The translations under genes and the position numbers were made by a program. The notes beneath the pieces are model-generated. The model saw nothing but the letters and a program-made list of their open reading frames with translations. It ran no database searches and was not told the DNA's origin. This document shows, in pieces, positions 9,537-20,471 of a stretch of 64,000 bases of DNA (its first letter is position 1; every line of letters starts with the position of its first letter). Location: contig QHVM01000087.1 of NCBI GenBank assembly GCA_003223555.1, positions 1 through 64,000 of the forward strand. The letters run 5' to 3'. The DNA comes from Acidobacteriota bacterium. GTDB taxonomy: Bacteria; Acidobacteriota; Vicinamibacteria; Fen-336.

Positions 9537-10961
9537 ATGACGCCCAGGGAGACCATCAAGATGGCCAAGGAGCGGGGAGCCCGGATCGTGGACCTCCGCT
9601 TCGTGGACGTGCCGGGGCTCTGGCAGCATTTCTCGATCCCGGTGGCGGACATGAACGAGGAGCTGTTCGCGGAAGGCATCGGGTTCGACGGGTCGTCCAT
9701 CCGCGGCTACCAGACGATCGACGAGTCCGACATGCTGCTCATGCCGGACCCCTCCACCGCCGCCATGGACCCCTTCACCGCGGTGCCGACCCTGGTGCTC
9801 ATCTGCAACGTCCGCGACCCCATCACGGGCAAGCCGTACACCCGCGATCCCCGCTACGTCGCCCAGAAGGCGGAGGCCCACCTCAAGAAGTCGGGCCTGG
9901 CCGACACGGTGTACATCGGCCCCGAGCTGGAGTTCTTCTTCTTCGACGAGATGCGCTTCGACCAGACGTACAACTGCGGCTACTACTACATCGACTCCGA
10001 GGCCGGCTTCTGGAACGCGGGCAAGGAAGGCACGCCCGGCCGTCCCAACCTCGCCTACAAGCCGCGCTACAAGCAGGGCTACTTCCCGGTCCCGCCCATG
10101 GACAAGTTCCAGGACATCCGGTCCGACATGGTGCTGGCCCTGGAGAGCGTCGGCGTGAAGGTCGAGGTGCACCACCACGAGGTGGCCACCGCCGGGCAGA
10201 CCGAGGTGGACATGCGGTTCAACACCCTCACCCGGATGGCGGACAGCGTGCTCTGGTACAAGTACTGCGCCAAGAACACCGCCCGCCGGCACGGCAAGAC
10301 GGCCTGCTTCATGCCCAAGCCGATCTTCCAGGACAACGGCTCCGGCATGCACACCCACCAGTCGCTGTGGAAGAAGGGCAAGAACATCTTCTACGACAAG
10401 GGCTCCTACGCCGATATCTCCCGCACGTGTCTCTACTACATCTGGGGGATCCTCAAGCACGCCTCAGCGCTCTGCGCGCACATCGCCCCCACCACCAACT
10501 CGTACCGCCGCCTGGTCCCCGGCTACGAGGCCCCCATCAACCTGGTCTACAGCCAGCGCAACCGGTCGGCCTGCGTCCGCATCCCGATGTACTCGCGCTC
10601 CGAGAAGTCGAAGCGGATCGAGTTCCGCACCCCCGACCCGTCCTGCAACCCCTACCTCTCGTTCGCCGCCTGCCTCATGGCCGGGCTGGACGGGGTCGCC
10701 CACAAGACGGACCCCGGCAAGCCGATCGACAAGGACCTCTACGAGCTGCCGGAGGCGGAGGCGAAGAGGGTCAAGCAGCTCCCCGGATCCCTGGACGTGG
10801 TGCTCGACGCGCTGGAGCAGGACCACGACTTCCTGCTCAAGGGCGACGTCTTCACCCCCGACCTCATCGAGACCTGGATCGACTACAAGCGCAAGAACGA
10901 GGTGGATGCGATCCGGCTGCGCCCGCATCCGTGGGAGTTCGCGCTGTACTCGGATATTTGA
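9537..10961 (+). CDS. glnA: Type I glutamine synthetase
   Basis: GFDGSSIRGYQTIDESDMLLMPD, GSGMHTHQSLW, APTTNSYRRLVPGYEAP, IEFRTPDPSCNPYLSFAA; LYELP near the usual adenylylation region; RBS aaggaggt upstream. Confidence 0.96.
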   Translation: MTPRETIKMAKERGARIVDLRFVDVPGLWQHFSIPVADMNEELFAEGIGFDGSSIRGYQTIDESDMLLMPDPSTAAMDPFTAVPTLVLICNVRDPITGKPYTRDPRYVAQKAEAHLKKSGLADTVYIGPELEFFFFDEMRFDQTYNCGYYYIDSEAGFWNAGKEGTPGRPNLAYKPRYKQGYFPVPPMDKFQDIRSDMVLALESVGVKVEVHHHEVATAGQTEVDMRFNTLTRMADSVLWYKYCAKNTARRHGKTACFMPKPIFQDNGSGMHTHQSLWKKGKNIFYDKGSYADISRTCLYYIWGILKHASALCAHIAPTTNSYRRLVPGYEAPINLVYSQRNRSACVRIPMYSRSEKSKRIEFRTPDPSCNPYLSFAACLMAGLDGVAHKTDPGKPIDKDLYELPEAEAKRVKQLPGSLDVVLDALEQDHDFLLKGDVFTPDLIETWIDYKRKNEVDAIRLRPHPWEFALYSDI

Positions 10962-11094
10962 CGTAGCGGGGCGGGCGGGCGCTGCACGAGTGTTTGTTGC
11001 CTACTCGCTGCGCGGCATGCGCAGAAGCTGGGCGCTCGCGATCACGCGGTCCGCGCGTCCGGCCGACGAGACGCCTTCAAGTCCAAGCTGGTCA

Positions 11095-11850
11095 ATGCGC
11101 CATCTGACCCGGCGCCGGCTCGTCGGGGCGGCACGGCGCGTGCTGGGCGTCAGCTCCGTGCACAAACAATTCGTCGTCGCCACCAGCATTCGTACCGGCC
11201 TGCTGATCGCTCTCGCCACCCACGCGCTCGCCTCTGATCCGTCGCCTGTGCCCACGCCCCACGAGGGCCGCGGCTTCGTGTTCGGAATCGGCCTGGGTCC
11301 TTCCCAGATGCGCTTCGGCGGCGCCGATGGTCTTGCCCTGGTCATAGGCGGACCGACGGGAACGATCCCCCTGTTGGGGGGCGAATCCCTCGTAGCCAGG
11401 TCCGGTGAAATCGTACCCCTTGCCCTCGTACTTCCCGGTGCCGATGGGGTCGTGCCCATCCCGAAGAGCCAGGGGGGTGCCGCCGTGTCGCTGCAGTTCG
11501 GATGGTCGTTCTCGCGGCGGCTGGCGCTTCTGGCCGATGTCGAGGCGAATGGCGGCTGGGACAATTCCTTCAACCACGTGGTGGGTGGCCTGCCGGTGCG
11601 GTATTCCCCCGTCTGGCGCCTGTGGGTGCAAGCGGGGCCCGCCGCCGGCGCGGTGAAGTACGGCTTCTCGAACTCAGTGGTCGACTTTTCCGGGACGGGG
11701 AAGGGCTTCCTGGTCGCCGCCGGCGTGATCCTGGTGCGAAGGCCGATGTGGCTGCTGGACCTGCAGGCTCGATCGCTCCCCCTCTGGTACGAGCGATTCA
11801 GCGCCACGAGTCTGTCCGTGCAGCTCGGGATCATCCGGAGACGATCCTAG
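11095..11850 (+). CDS. Putative outer-membrane beta-barrel-like exported protein
   Basis: Signal-like N-terminus, alternating amphipathic strands (FVFGIGLGPSQMRFGG..., AAVSLQFGWSFSRRLALLADVEANGGW, LSVQLGIIRRRS); start codon uncertain. Confidence 0.5.
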   Translation: MRHLTRRRLVGAARRVLGVSSVHKQFVVATSIRTGLLIALATHALASDPSPVPTPHEGRGFVFGIGLGPSQMRFGGADGLALVIGGPTGTIPLLGGESLVARSGEIVPLALVLPGADGVVPIPKSQGGAAVSLQFGWSFSRRLALLADVEANGGWDNSFNHVVGGLPVRYSPVWRLWVQAGPAAGAVKYGFSNSVVDFSGTGKGFLVAAGVILVRRPMWLLDLQARSLPLWYERFSATSLSVQLGIIRRRS

Positions 11851-11923
11851 CGTGCGCTCATGGCTGCGCGACGGCTAGCGGCCGCCGCCGACGGGCGTTC
11901 CGGGCGGGCGCGCCTGTGACGCC

Positions 11924-11953
11924 TTGACGGTGGCGGGGCGGGCGGCGTAGTGT
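11924..11953 (+). promoter_or_regulatory. Putative sigma70-type promoter upstream of frdA
   Basis: TTGACG - 18 nt - TAGTGT located 20 nt upstream of the frdA ATG. Confidence 0.3.
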
Positions 11954-11972
11954 CCTGCTCATAGCCCAAGCC

Positions 11973-13715
11973 ATGGATCTTTTCTCCTGCGACGTCCTCG
12001 TGGTGGGCGGCGGGGGCGCCGGCCTGCGCGCGGCCATCGCGGTGGCGGAGTCGCATCCCCGGCTGCGGGTGGCGGTGATCTCCAAGGTCTATCCCATGCG
12101 CAGCCACACGGTGTCGGCGGAGGGGGGAGCGGCGGCGGTGATCAAGGCCGGGGACAGCCAGGACGCCCACGCCTACGACACGATCTCCGGGGGCGATTGG
12201 CTGTGCGACCAGGACGCGGTGGAGGCCTTCGTCCGGGAGGCGCCGGAGGAAATGCTGAGGCTGGAGCACTGGGGCTGCCCCTGGAGCCGCGAGCCCGACG
12301 GGCACGTCGCGGTGCGTCCCTTCGGCGGGATGAAGGTCGAGCGCACGTGGTTCGCGGCCGACAAGACCGGCTTCCACATGCTCCACACCCTCTTCCAGAC
12401 GAGCCTCAAGTACGATGCGATCCAGCGCTACGACGAGTGCTTCGTCACCCGGCTCCTGGTCGACGAAGGGCGCTGCCAGGGACTGGTCGCGATCGAGCTG
12501 GCCACCGGGAAGGTCCTGGCGATCGCCGCCGGGGCGGTGATCCTCTGCACGGGGGGCTGCGGCAAGGTCTTCCCCTTCACCACCAACGCCAACATCAAGA
12601 ACGGGGACGGCATGGCGCTGGCCTACCGGGCGGGCGCTCCGCTCAAGGACATGGAGTTCGTCCAGTACCATCCCACGGGCCTGCCCTTCACGGGGATCCT
12701 CATCACCGAGGCCGCGCGGTCCGAGGGAGGCTGGCTCCTTAATAAGGATGGCTACCGTTACCTCCAGGACTACGACCTGGGCAAGCCCGAGCCCCGGCCC
12801 GTGCTGCGCTCGATGGAGCTGGGTCCCCGCGACCGGCTCTCCCAGGCATTCGTCAAGGAGCAGGAGAAGGGACGCACCATCGAAGGTCCCTATGGCCACT
12901 ACGTCCACCTGGATGTGCGACATCTCGGCGAGAAGCTGATCGACCGGAAGATCCCCTTCGTCCGGGAGCTGTGCCTGAAGTACATGAACATCGATCCGGT
13001 GAAGGAGATGATCCCGGTCCGGCCGGTCGTCCACTACATGATGGGTGGCATCTCGACCGACATCGACGGGGCCACCCCGCTGGCGGGCCTCTACGCCGCC
13101 GGCGAGGCGGCCTGCGTGAGCATCAACGGGGCCAATCGGCTCGGCTCGAACTCCCTCACCGAATGCCTGGTCTTCGGCGCCCGCGCCGGCCAGGCGGCCG
13201 CGGAGGGCGCGGGCCAGCGGGGCGAGCCGAGTCCGGCGCTCGTCGCCCAGGCCCAGGACGAGCAGCGCCGGATCGAGGAGAGGTTCTTGCACGGGACGGG
13301 AGGAGCGGAAAAGATCGCCACCTTGCGCGCCGAGATGCACCAGACCATGGAGGCGAGCGCGGGCATCTACCGGACGGAGTCGACGCTCAAGGAGGCGGCG
13401 GGGACGCTGGAGGGACTCCAGGAGAGGCTCCCCGACGTCGCGCTGGACGACCACAGCCACACCTTCAACACCGAGCTGACCGCGGCCCTCGAGCTGTCCT
13501 ACATGCTGGACCTGGCCCAGGCGATCGTGCAGTCCGCCCTCGAGCGCCGGGAGTCACGGGGTTCGCACCAGCGCACCGACCATCCCGGGCGGGACGACGG
13601 GGCGTTCCTGAAGCACTCCCTGGCCTATCGCAGCGCGGACGGACGGCCGCGCGTGGAGTATCTGCCCGTGAAGATCACCCGCTGGCCGCCGGGGCAGCGG
13701 GTCTACGGGAGGTAG
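11973..13715 (+). CDS. frdA: Fumarate reductase/succinate dehydrogenase flavoprotein subunit
   Basis: [67 protein letters not shown]. Confidence 0.95.
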   Translation: MDLFSCDVLVVGGGGAGLRAAIAVAESHPRLRVAVISKVYPMRSHTVSAEGGAAAVIKAGDSQDAHAYDTISGGDWLCDQDAVEAFVREAPEEMLRLEHWGCPWSREPDGHVAVRPFGGMKVERTWFAADKTGFHMLHTLFQTSLKYDAIQRYDECFVTRLLVDEGRCQGLVAIELATGKVLAIAAGAVILCTGGCGKVFPFTTNANIKNGDGMALAYRAGAPLKDMEFVQYHPTGLPFTGILITEAARSEGGWLLNKDGYRYLQDYDLGKPEPRPVLRSMELGPRDRLSQAFVKEQEKGRTIEGPYGHYVHLDVRHLGEKLIDRKIPFVRELCLKYMNIDPVKEMIPVRPVVHYMMGGISTDIDGATPLAGLYAAGEAACVSINGANRLGSNSLTECLVFGARAGQAAAEGAGQRGEPSPALVAQAQDEQRRIEERFLHGTGGAEKIATLRAEMHQTMEASAGIYRTESTLKEAAGTLEGLQERLPDVALDDHSHTFNTELTAALELSYMLDLAQAIVQSALERRESRGSHQRTDHPGRDDGAFLKHSLAYRSADGRPRVEYLPVKITRWPPGQRVYGR

Positions 13716-13721
13716 TCGGAC

Positions 13722-14471
13722 ATGCCGCCGACCGTGACGACCGTGACCCTCGACGTGGCCCGCTATCGCCCCGAGCAGGAGTCGGAGCCGACCGTCCAGT
13801 CCTACGAGGTCCCCTTCCGCAAGGACTGGGTGGTGCTCGACGCCCTCAACTACGTCAAGGACCAGCTGGACGGCTCGCTTTCCTTCCGCTGGTCGTGCCG
13901 CATGGGCGTGTGCGGGAGCTGCGGGATGACGGTGAACGGACAGCCCCGGCTCACCTGCGCGGCCTTCCTGTCGGCCGAGCCGTCCGGGCCCATCCGGGTC
14001 GAGCCCTTGCGGTACTTCCCGGTCGTGCGCGACCTGGTGGTGGACATCACCGACTTCATGCGGAAGCTGAAGAAGGTGAAGCCCTGGATCGTCCGGAACG
14101 AGGAGAAGCCGCTGGCGGAGGGCGAGTACCGTCAGACCCCCGACCAGCTCGACGCCTACAAGCAGTTCAGCATGTGCATCAACTGCCTGCTGTGCTACTC
14201 CGCGTGCCCCATCTACGGCTTGGAGCCCAGCTTCATCGGCCCCGCGGCCATCGCCCTGGCCCAGCGCTACAACATGGACTCGCGGGACGAGGGAGCGCGC
14301 GAGCGGCTGCAGATCCTCTCCGAGCACGACGGCATGTGGCAATGCACCTTCGTGGGCGAGTGCACGAAGGCGTGCCCCAAGCACGTGGACCCGGCGGGAG
14401 CCATCCAGCAGTACAAGCTCACGAGCGCCGCCCACTGGTTCAAGACGCTTCTCCCGTGGGGGATGAAGTGA
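13722..14471 (+). CDS. frdB: Fumarate reductase/succinate dehydrogenase iron-sulfur subunit
   Basis: [54 protein letters not shown]. Confidence 0.95.
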   Translation: MPPTVTTVTLDVARYRPEQESEPTVQSYEVPFRKDWVVLDALNYVKDQLDGSLSFRWSCRMGVCGSCGMTVNGQPRLTCAAFLSAEPSGPIRVEPLRYFPVVRDLVVDITDFMRKLKKVKPWIVRNEEKPLAEGEYRQTPDQLDAYKQFSMCINCLLCYSACPIYGLEPSFIGPAAIALAQRYNMDSRDEGARERLQILSEHDGMWQCTFVGECTKACPKHVDPAGAIQQYKLTSAAHWFKTLLPWGMK

Positions 14472-14884
14472 GCGCCGGCAGCCATTACACGCCGTACCAT
14501 CCTCGGTGGTATCGCCGCCGGGTGTCGGTCTGGTGGTGGCTGCAGAGCCGGTCCTATACCGGCTTCGTCCTGCGGGAGCTGACGAGCGTCTTCGTGGCCT
14601 TCTTCGCCCTGATCCTGTTGGGCGAGGTCCGCGCCCTGGGCCAGGGGCCGGACGCCTATGCCCGGTTCCTCGCCCGCTTGCGGTCGCCGCTCTTCGTGAC
14701 CCTGGACGCTCTGTCCCTGGCCTTCCTCCTGTTCCATTCGATCACCTGGTTCAACCTTGCCCCGACCGCGATGGTCGTTCGGGTGAGGGGCAAGCGGGTG
14801 CCTGGCCTCGTCATCGCCGGGGCCAACTACGCGGCCTGGATCGTGCTCTCCGCGGCGGTGGCCGCGATCGTGCTGCGAGGCTAG
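14468..14884 (+). CDS. frdC: Fumarate reductase membrane subunit C
   Basis: GTG start overlapping frdB stop; [50 protein letters not shown]; FrdC-like. Confidence 0.88.
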   Translation: MSAGSHYTPYHPRWYRRRVSVWWWLQSRSYTGFVLRELTSVFVAFFALILLGEVRALGQGPDAYARFLARLRSPLFVTLDALSLAFLLFHSITWFNLAPTAMVVRVRGKRVPGLVIAGANYAAWIVLSAAVAAIVLRG

Positions 14885-15235
14885 ATGGCCCGCCCGATCA
14901 CCCCCTTGCTGTGGCTCCTCTTCAGCGTGGGGGGCACCGTCGCCGCCCTGCTGTTTCCCGTCCATCTCTTCCTGAACGGGCTCGCCCTCCCTCTGGGGTG
15001 GCTGCCCGCGCCCGGCTATGCGTCCCTGCGCGCCCTTGTCGAGCACCCCCTGGCCCGGCTCTATCTCTTCGTCCTCATCTCGCTGCCCCTCTTCCACTGG
15101 GCCCATCGCTTCCGCTATACGCTCTACGATGGGCTGCAACTGAAACACCTGACCGCGCTCATCGCCGTGCTCTGCTATGGCGCCGCCCTCGTCGGGAGCG
15201 CGCTCGCCGCCTACACGCTGTGGAGCATCTCCTAG
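14885..15235 (+). CDS. frdD: Fumarate reductase membrane subunit D
   Basis: MARPITPLLWLLFSVGGTVAALLFPVHLFLNGLALPLG... FrdD-like, directly after frdC. Confidence 0.88.
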   Translation: MARPITPLLWLLFSVGGTVAALLFPVHLFLNGLALPLGWLPAPGYASLRALVEHPLARLYLFVLISLPLFHWAHRFRYTLYDGLQLKHLTALIAVLCYGAALVGSALAAYTLWSIS

Positions 15236-15259
15236 CGGGAGCTCCCGCCGGAGGCCGTC

Positions 15260-15757
15260 ATGTTCGAGCTCAAGCCGATCACCGACGACGCCATCCCCCG
15301 GGCCCTCGAGAAGGCCGAGCGCTATCGCCTCCTGAACGAGCCGGGCGAAGCCGAGAGCATCTGCCTCGACGTGCTGCGCATCGACCCCGAGAACCAGATG
15401 GCGTTGGTGGTGCTGCTGCTGGCCGTGACCGACCAGTTCGAAGGCTTCGCGGTGGACGTCAGCCGGGCCCAGGCGGTGCTGGGCCGGCTGCAGGGCGAGT
15501 ACGAGCGCGCCTACTATGCGGGGATCATCGGGGAGCGCAGGGCCAAGGCCCAGCTCAAGAAGGGCGGCCCCGGGTCGGGTTACGTGGCCTATGACGGTTT
15601 CCGGGAGGCGATGACCTTCTACGAGAAAGCCGAGGCCCTCCGTCCGCCCGGAAACGACGACGCGATCCTGCGCTGGAACGCCTGCGCCCGCGTCCTGATG
15701 GACCACCCCTCCATCCGGCCGGGGCCGGAGGAGAGGGTCGAGCATCCCCTGGAGTAG
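15260..15757 (+). CDS. Small TPR-like hypothetical protein
   Basis: KAERYRLLNEPGEAESICLDVLRIDPENQMALVVLLLAVTDQ, TPR-like helical pattern; close behind frdD. Confidence 0.6.
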   Translation: MFELKPITDDAIPRALEKAERYRLLNEPGEAESICLDVLRIDPENQMALVVLLLAVTDQFEGFAVDVSRAQAVLGRLQGEYERAYYAGIIGERRAKAQLKKGGPGSGYVAYDGFREAMTFYEKAEALRPPGNDDAILRWNACARVLMDHPSIRPGPEERVEHPLE

Positions 15758-15862
15758 GCGGCGGCGGGCTCCCCGATCCCGGCGGGTCCGGGCCGGGATT
15801 CGAGCGTTCCCGGGCCCCAACGCCGGGATCCGATGGTAGGTTGGATCCAGGGAGCGAACGCG

Positions 15863-17188
15863 ATGCCCGACGACGCGGCTCTGGTCAGCCGGCTGCGAAG
15901 CGAGGCGCGGCCGCTCGCCGGCCTCCGGGACGATTACGACGAGCTGCTCGAGCTCGCCCGCTCGGCGCGCTTCGTCCTCATCGGCGAGGCCTCTCACGGC
16001 ACGCACGAGTTCTATCGGGAGCGGGCCGAGATCACGAAGCGTCTGATCTCGGAGGCAGGCTTCTCGGCGGTCGCGGTGGAAGGAGACTGGCCGGACGCCT
16101 ACCGGGTCAACCGGTACGTGCGCGGCGCTTCCCGGGACGCTTCGGCCGACGAGGCCCTCTCCGGCTTCAAGCGCTTCCCGACCTGGATGTGGCGCAACCG
16201 CGACGTGCTCGGCTTCGTGGAGTGGCTGCACGAGCGGAACCGGACCGGCGCGCCGGCGGCCGGCTTCTACGGCCTCGACCTCTACAGCCTCTATGGATCG
16301 ATGGAGGCGGTGCTGGGCTACCTGGACAGGGTGGACCCGGATGCGGCCGGCCGCGCCCGCTACCGCTACGGCTGCTTCGAGCACTACGGCGAGGACACCC
16401 AGACCTACGGCTATGCGGCCGGCTTCGGGCTCGCCGAGTCGTGCGAGCGCGAGGTGATCGAGCAGCTCGTCGAGCTGCGCCGGCACGCCGCCGAGTACGC
16501 CCACCGTGACGGATGGGTGGCGCGCGACGAGTACTTCTTCGCTGAGCAGAACGCGCGGCTGGTCAGGAACGCGGAGCAGTACTACCGCGAGATGTTCCGG
16601 GGCCGCGCGTCTTCCTGGAACCTCCGTGACCGGCACATGGCCGAGACGCTGGAGGCACTGGCCCAGCACCTCGAGGCGGCCTCACCGGCGAAGGTCGTGG
16701 TGTGGGCCCACAACTCCCACCTCGGCGACGCCCGGGCCACCCGGATGGGCGAGGAGGGGGAGCTGAACGTGGGCCAGCTCGTGCGCGAGCGCCAGGGCGA
16801 GGGGGCGGTGCTCGTCGGCCTGACCACCCACGAAGGCACGGTCACGGCCGCCGACGACTGGGACGGCCCGGCCCGCCGCAAGGCCGTGCGGCCGTCCCTG
16901 CCCGGCAGCTACGAGCGCCTGTTCCACGGGACGGGCCGGCCGCGCTTCTACCTGCCGCTGCGCGGCCAGCCCATCGCGGACGAGCTGCGCGGGCCGCTCC
17001 TGGAGAGGGCGATCGGCGTCATCTACCGGCCCGACACGGAGAGGGTCAGCCACTACTTCGAGGCGGACCTCCCGCGGCAGTTCGACGCCGTGCTCCACTT
17101 CGACCGCACGACGGCGCTCGAGCCGCTGGAGCGATGGCCAGCGGCCGAGCCGCACGAGGTCCCCGAGACGTTTCCTTCCGGCGTCTGA
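15863..17188 (+). CDS. Erythromycin esterase family protein
   Basis: LIGEASHGTHEFYRERAEITKRLISEAGFSAVAVEGDWPDAYRVNRYVRG, VVWAHNSHLGDAR; start 15863 chosen over 15833. Confidence 0.9.
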   Translation: MPDDAALVSRLRSEARPLAGLRDDYDELLELARSARFVLIGEASHGTHEFYRERAEITKRLISEAGFSAVAVEGDWPDAYRVNRYVRGASRDASADEALSGFKRFPTWMWRNRDVLGFVEWLHERNRTGAPAAGFYGLDLYSLYGSMEAVLGYLDRVDPDAAGRARYRYGCFEHYGEDTQTYGYAAGFGLAESCEREVIEQLVELRRHAAEYAHRDGWVARDEYFFAEQNARLVRNAEQYYREMFRGRASSWNLRDRHMAETLEALAQHLEAASPAKVVVWAHNSHLGDARATRMGEEGELNVGQLVRERQGEGAVLVGLTTHEGTVTAADDWDGPARRKAVRPSLPGSYERLFHGTGRPRFYLPLRGQPIADELRGPLLERAIGVIYRPDTERVSHYFEADLPRQFDAVLHFDRTTALEPLERWPAAEPHEVPETFPSGV

Positions 17189-17206
17189 GCCCGGTCCGTC
17201 AAGGAC

Positions 17207-17842
17207 TCAGGGAGTAGAGCAATCTCCCTGGACCGGGGCGCCGGGATCCGGCAAGCCGTGGCACACGAAATCCTCCGCGCACGCCGGATCGTCCGGTCCC
17301 GAGCACGGCGATGTCGTGGAAGGGTTGGGCTTGTGGAGCTGGACGTTGCCGCCCCCGTTGCCGTCGTTGGCCAGCGGCCGCGTCGAGACGAGGTATCCGT
17401 TGTCGAGTCGGATCCCGAACTCGTCCTTGCAGGCGGCATTGCTCCCTTCCCCGTTGTCGACGAGTCGCACGCGGAAATAGACGGTTTCCCCGGCGTTGGT
17501 CCGGGCGACCCCGCAGATGTCGCGGGAGTTCGGGAAGCTACCGTCCATCAGGTACCCGGTGATCTCCGTGCTGTCCACATGGTAGGGGCTTTTGCTGCCC
17601 GTGTACGGGACCGCGTCGTGGTCCACGTAGTTCACGTGGCCCCACCAGTCACCGTTCTTGCACCCGCCGTGGGCGCCGAAGTTCGCCCGCGCCCCGTCGT
17701 CCTTGAAGACGAACCCGCCGCTGGTGATGAAGTCACAGGGAGCCGGAACGACGTGGGCGCTCACCGGGGTCGCCGGGACCAGCAGCAGTCCGGCCACCGT
17801 GAGAGCTCCCAACGTGAGAATGAAGACGACCGCTCTAGACAT
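17207..17842 (-). CDS. Secreted hypothetical protein (post-COAP-like domain)
   Basis: MSRAVVFILTLGALTVAGLLLVPATPVSAHVVPAPCDFITSGGFVFKDDGARANFGAHGGCKNGDWWGHVNYVDH...; signal peptide. Confidence 0.65.
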   Translation of the reverse strand: MSRAVVFILTLGALTVAGLLLVPATPVSAHVVPAPCDFITSGGFVFKDDGARANFGAHGGCKNGDWWGHVNYVDHDAVPYTGSKSPYHVDSTEITGYLMDGSFPNSRDICGVARTNAGETVYFRVRLVDNGEGSNAACKDEFGIRLDNGYLVSTRPLANDGNGGGNVQLHKPNPSTTSPCSGPDDPACAEDFVCHGLPDPGAPVQGDCSTP

Positions 17843-17872
17843 GACGTTCCTCCTCACTGGCCTTCCGGAAAG

Positions 17873-18429
17873 CTACTGGATCCCCGCGGTCGCGGATGCG
17901 ACCACGACGTCGGCCACGCCCGACACGATGGCGTGAAGGGCGTTCACCGTCGTCCCGGCGGCGGAGACGGTCTGCTCGTTGATGACCACCTGGCCGCCCG
18001 GAATCGAGACCGTCTGGTTCGGCTCCCCGGTCACGTCGATCGGCACGCCGTTGATCGACAGGTTCGCGAGGAGCGAGCTGCCGCTCCCGGCGGCCCCGAG
18101 GGACGCCGACGCCGTGGACATGACGACGTCCGCGGGACCACCTGGTCCGGCCAGCCGACCGTCACCGCGTTCAGGACTTCCCCGCTGAAGACGGACGGAA
18201 TGCTCCCCGTCACCAGCGTGGCGTCGAGGCCGTCACCGGGGCCGCCGAGGGCTCCGGTGCTTGCGAGCGTCGTCGTCGTCCCTCCCAAGAGGCCGAACGT
18301 GGTCGCCCGTACGACCTTCGCGTTGCCGACCAGGGTCTGCGCGCCGCCGCTCGCGGGCCATGCCCACAGACCGGCCGCCATCACGGCGGTTGCGATCAGG
18401 CTCCATCGGACAGACTTTGTTTGCCGCAT
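17873..18429 (-). pseudogene. Choice-of-anchor P family-like exported protein interrupted by a frameshift
   Basis: Upstream frame MRQTKSVRWSLIATAVMAAGLWAWPASGGAQTLVGNAKVVRATTFGLLGGTTTTLAS...AVTVGWPDQV continues only in another frame as ADVVMSTASASLGAAGSGSSLLANLSINGVPIDVTGEPNQTVSIPGGQVVINEQ; junction near 18125-18143. Confidence 0.7.
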
Positions 18430-18521
18430 GCTGACCTCCGCACTCGAAGATCGGAGGCCGGAGGGCGAAGGACAATCGGGCCGCCCCTGAATCCGTCATC
18501 CGGGTTTTCCGGAATTCCGGG

Positions 18522-19259
18522 TTAGGGCAGGACCTCGTCGAAGCTGCGGACCACGGGATGGGTCGCCTCCGGCCGCACCCTCGGCTCACGTACACAAAGT
18601 GTCGCGTGCAGACCCGCGGCCTCGGCCCCCGTCAGCTCGGCGACGACGTCGGACAGGAAGAGCACGTTCCCGGGCGGCTGGCCGAGCGACGCGGCGATCT
18701 TCCGATAGCTGTCCGGATCGCCCTTGGCGCCGCTCGTGGTGTCGAAGTAGGCGCGGATGAACGGCGTGAGGTCGCCGGCCTCGCTGCACGAGAAGAGGAG
18801 CTTCTGGGCCAGCACGCTGCCCGATGAGAAGATGGCCAAATCGCGGCCCTGCCTCCGCCAGCGGGCGAAGGCGCGCGGGACGTCGGGATACACCTGGCCG
18901 CGCAGCTCGCCGGCCCGATAACCCTCTTCCCAGATGCGGCCTTGCAGAGACTTCACCGCGGTCGACTTCCGGTCGCGGTCCATCAGCCAGTGTAGGTAGG
19001 CGGTCGCGGAATCGCGCTCGGCGGCCGGCGAGCCGTTCCGCCACGGAGGCGGCGAACGGCCTTCTCGCTCGTCCTCCGAGTGCTCGGCGCGCAGCCGGAG
19101 GAGGTCTTCGCGGAGGGCCGGCTCCTGCTCGTGCCGGGCCAGGAAGCTCGGCAGACGCTGGCGGGCGTAGGGGAAGAGCACGCGGGTGACGAACTCCACC
19201 GGCGTCGTCGTCCCCTCGATGTCGAGGAGGAGGGCGAGGATGCGCGGCGGATCCGGCAC
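18522..19259 (-). CDS. mtnC: Acireductone synthase / enolase-phosphatase E1
   Basis: ILALLLDIEGTTTPVEFVTRVLFPYARQRL, LQGRIWEEGYRAGELRGQVYPDVP, IFSSGSVLAQKLLF. Confidence 0.92.
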   Translation of the reverse strand: MPDPPRILALLLDIEGTTTPVEFVTRVLFPYARQRLPSFLARHEQEPALREDLLRLRAEHSEDEREGRSPPPWRNGSPAAERDSATAYLHWLMDRDRKSTAVKSLQGRIWEEGYRAGELRGQVYPDVPRAFARWRRQGRDLAIFSSGSVLAQKLLFSCSEAGDLTPFIRAYFDTTSGAKGDPDSYRKIAASLGQPPGNVLFLSDVVAELTGAEAAGLHATLCVREPRVRPEATHPVVRSFDEVLP

Positions 19260-19260
19260 G

Positions 19261-19827
19261 TCAGCGCGCGGCGGGCGGGGGCGGGAGGTCGCCGGGGCCT
19301 AGGCAGACCGGCTCGTAGCGGCGGTCCACTCCGCTGTCGGTGTATCGCGGCGTCCAGCCCGACGGGTCCTGGAAGAGGCGGATGGCGCGGATGCGACGGT
19401 CCTCGCACAGGTCGAACCAGTGCCACGTCCCCCGCGGCACGCGGATGAGGTCGCCCGGCTCCACCTCGATGGCGAGGACCGCGCGGTCCTTCGGGTGGAT
19501 GTGGAAGATGCCCCGCCCGTCGATGATGAACCGGACCTCGTCTTCGTCGTGCCAGTGCTCGCTCCGGAACCGGGCCAGCATGCCCTCGAGGCCGGGTGTC
19601 GTCGGCTTGACGTCGATCACGTCGGCGGTGACGTAGCCCCCCTCCGCCTTGAGCCGCGCGATCTCGCGGTCGTAGGCGGCCAGGACGTCTTCCGCCGGGG
19701 CATCGGGAGCCACCGGGTGGGAGGGCTCCCACCGCCGGTACTCGATCCCCACCTCGGCCAGGCAGCGCCGGACGGGCTCGAATCCCGCCACCGTCCGTCC
19801 CTCGTCGGGAAGCTTCACCTTCGCCAT
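19261..19827 (-). CDS. mtnD: Acireductone dioxygenase
   Basis: [39 protein letters not shown]: cupin metal-binding motifs of ARD. Confidence 0.93.
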   Translation of the reverse strand: MAKVKLPDEGRTVAGFEPVRRCLAEVGIEYRRWEPSHPVAPDAPAEDVLAAYDREIARLKAEGGYVTADVIDVKPTTPGLEGMLARFRSEHWHDEDEVRFIIDGRGIFHIHPKDRAVLAIEVEPGDLIRVPRGTWHWFDLCEDRRIRAIRLFQDPSGWTPRYTDSGVDRRYEPVCLGPGDLPPPPAAR

Positions 19828-19841
19828 GTCCGCTTCTCCTC

Positions 19842-20471
19842 TCAGCCCTCCGGGCGCATCGAGCGCGACCGGCCCATGACCTCGAGCAGGAACTCCAGCA
19901 CCTCGAGGTGCCGCGCCGCTTCGCCCAGGTCGCGGCCCCACGTGTAGAGGCCATGGCGCCGGATGAGGAAGCCGTGGGACTGCGGATGCCGGTCCAGCGT
20001 CGCCTTCACCGCCTGGGCCGAGCCGGCCCAGTCCTGCGAGTTCTCCACGATCGGCAGCCACTCGCGGTGCTCGTGGGTGGACACGCCCTCCAGGCCCTTC
20101 AGCATCTCGTAGCCCTCGATGGCCAGCCCGCCGGCGTCCCCGTGCGCGTCGGAAAGCAGGGTACTCCAGGGCGAGTGCGTGTGCAGCACCGCTCCCGCGC
20201 CGCGCGCGCGCACGACCGCCAGGTGCAGGCTCGACTCCGCCGACGGCCGGCCCGAGCCGCCCAGGGGCCGCGCGTCGCCGTCGATCTCCAGGACCTGGCC
20301 GGGGTCCAGCCGTCCCTTGTCGGCGCCGCTGGCGGTGATGGCCAGCCGCAGCGGCTCCCGGCTGAGGACCGCGCTGAAGTTGCCGCTCGTGCCCAGCACC
20401 CAGCCGCGGCCGTGGGCGAAGCGGCCCAGCTCGGCCAGGCGCAGGGCCAGCTCGGCAAAGGAGGCGGACAC
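19842..20471 (-). CDS. mtnB: Methylthioribulose-1-phosphate dehydratase
   Basis: Class II aldolase fold: [52 protein letters not shown]. Confidence 0.92.
   Translation of the reverse strand: MSASFAELALRLAELGRFAHGRGWVLGTSGNFSAVLSREPLRLAITASGADKGRLDPGQVLEIDGDARPLGGSGRPSAESSLHLAVVRARGAGAVLHTHSPWSTLLSDAHGDAGGLAIEGYEMLKGLEGVSTHEHREWLPIVENSQDWAGSAQAVKATLDRHPQSHGFLIRRHGLYTWGRDLGEAARHLEVLEFLLEVMGRSRSMRPEG

Noticed and set aside
11847-13460. 537-aa minus-strand ORF
   Set aside because: Antisense of frdA; no recognisable family
14267-16669. 800-aa minus-strand ORF
   Set aside because: Antisense across frdB, frdC, frdD and the erythromycin esterase gene
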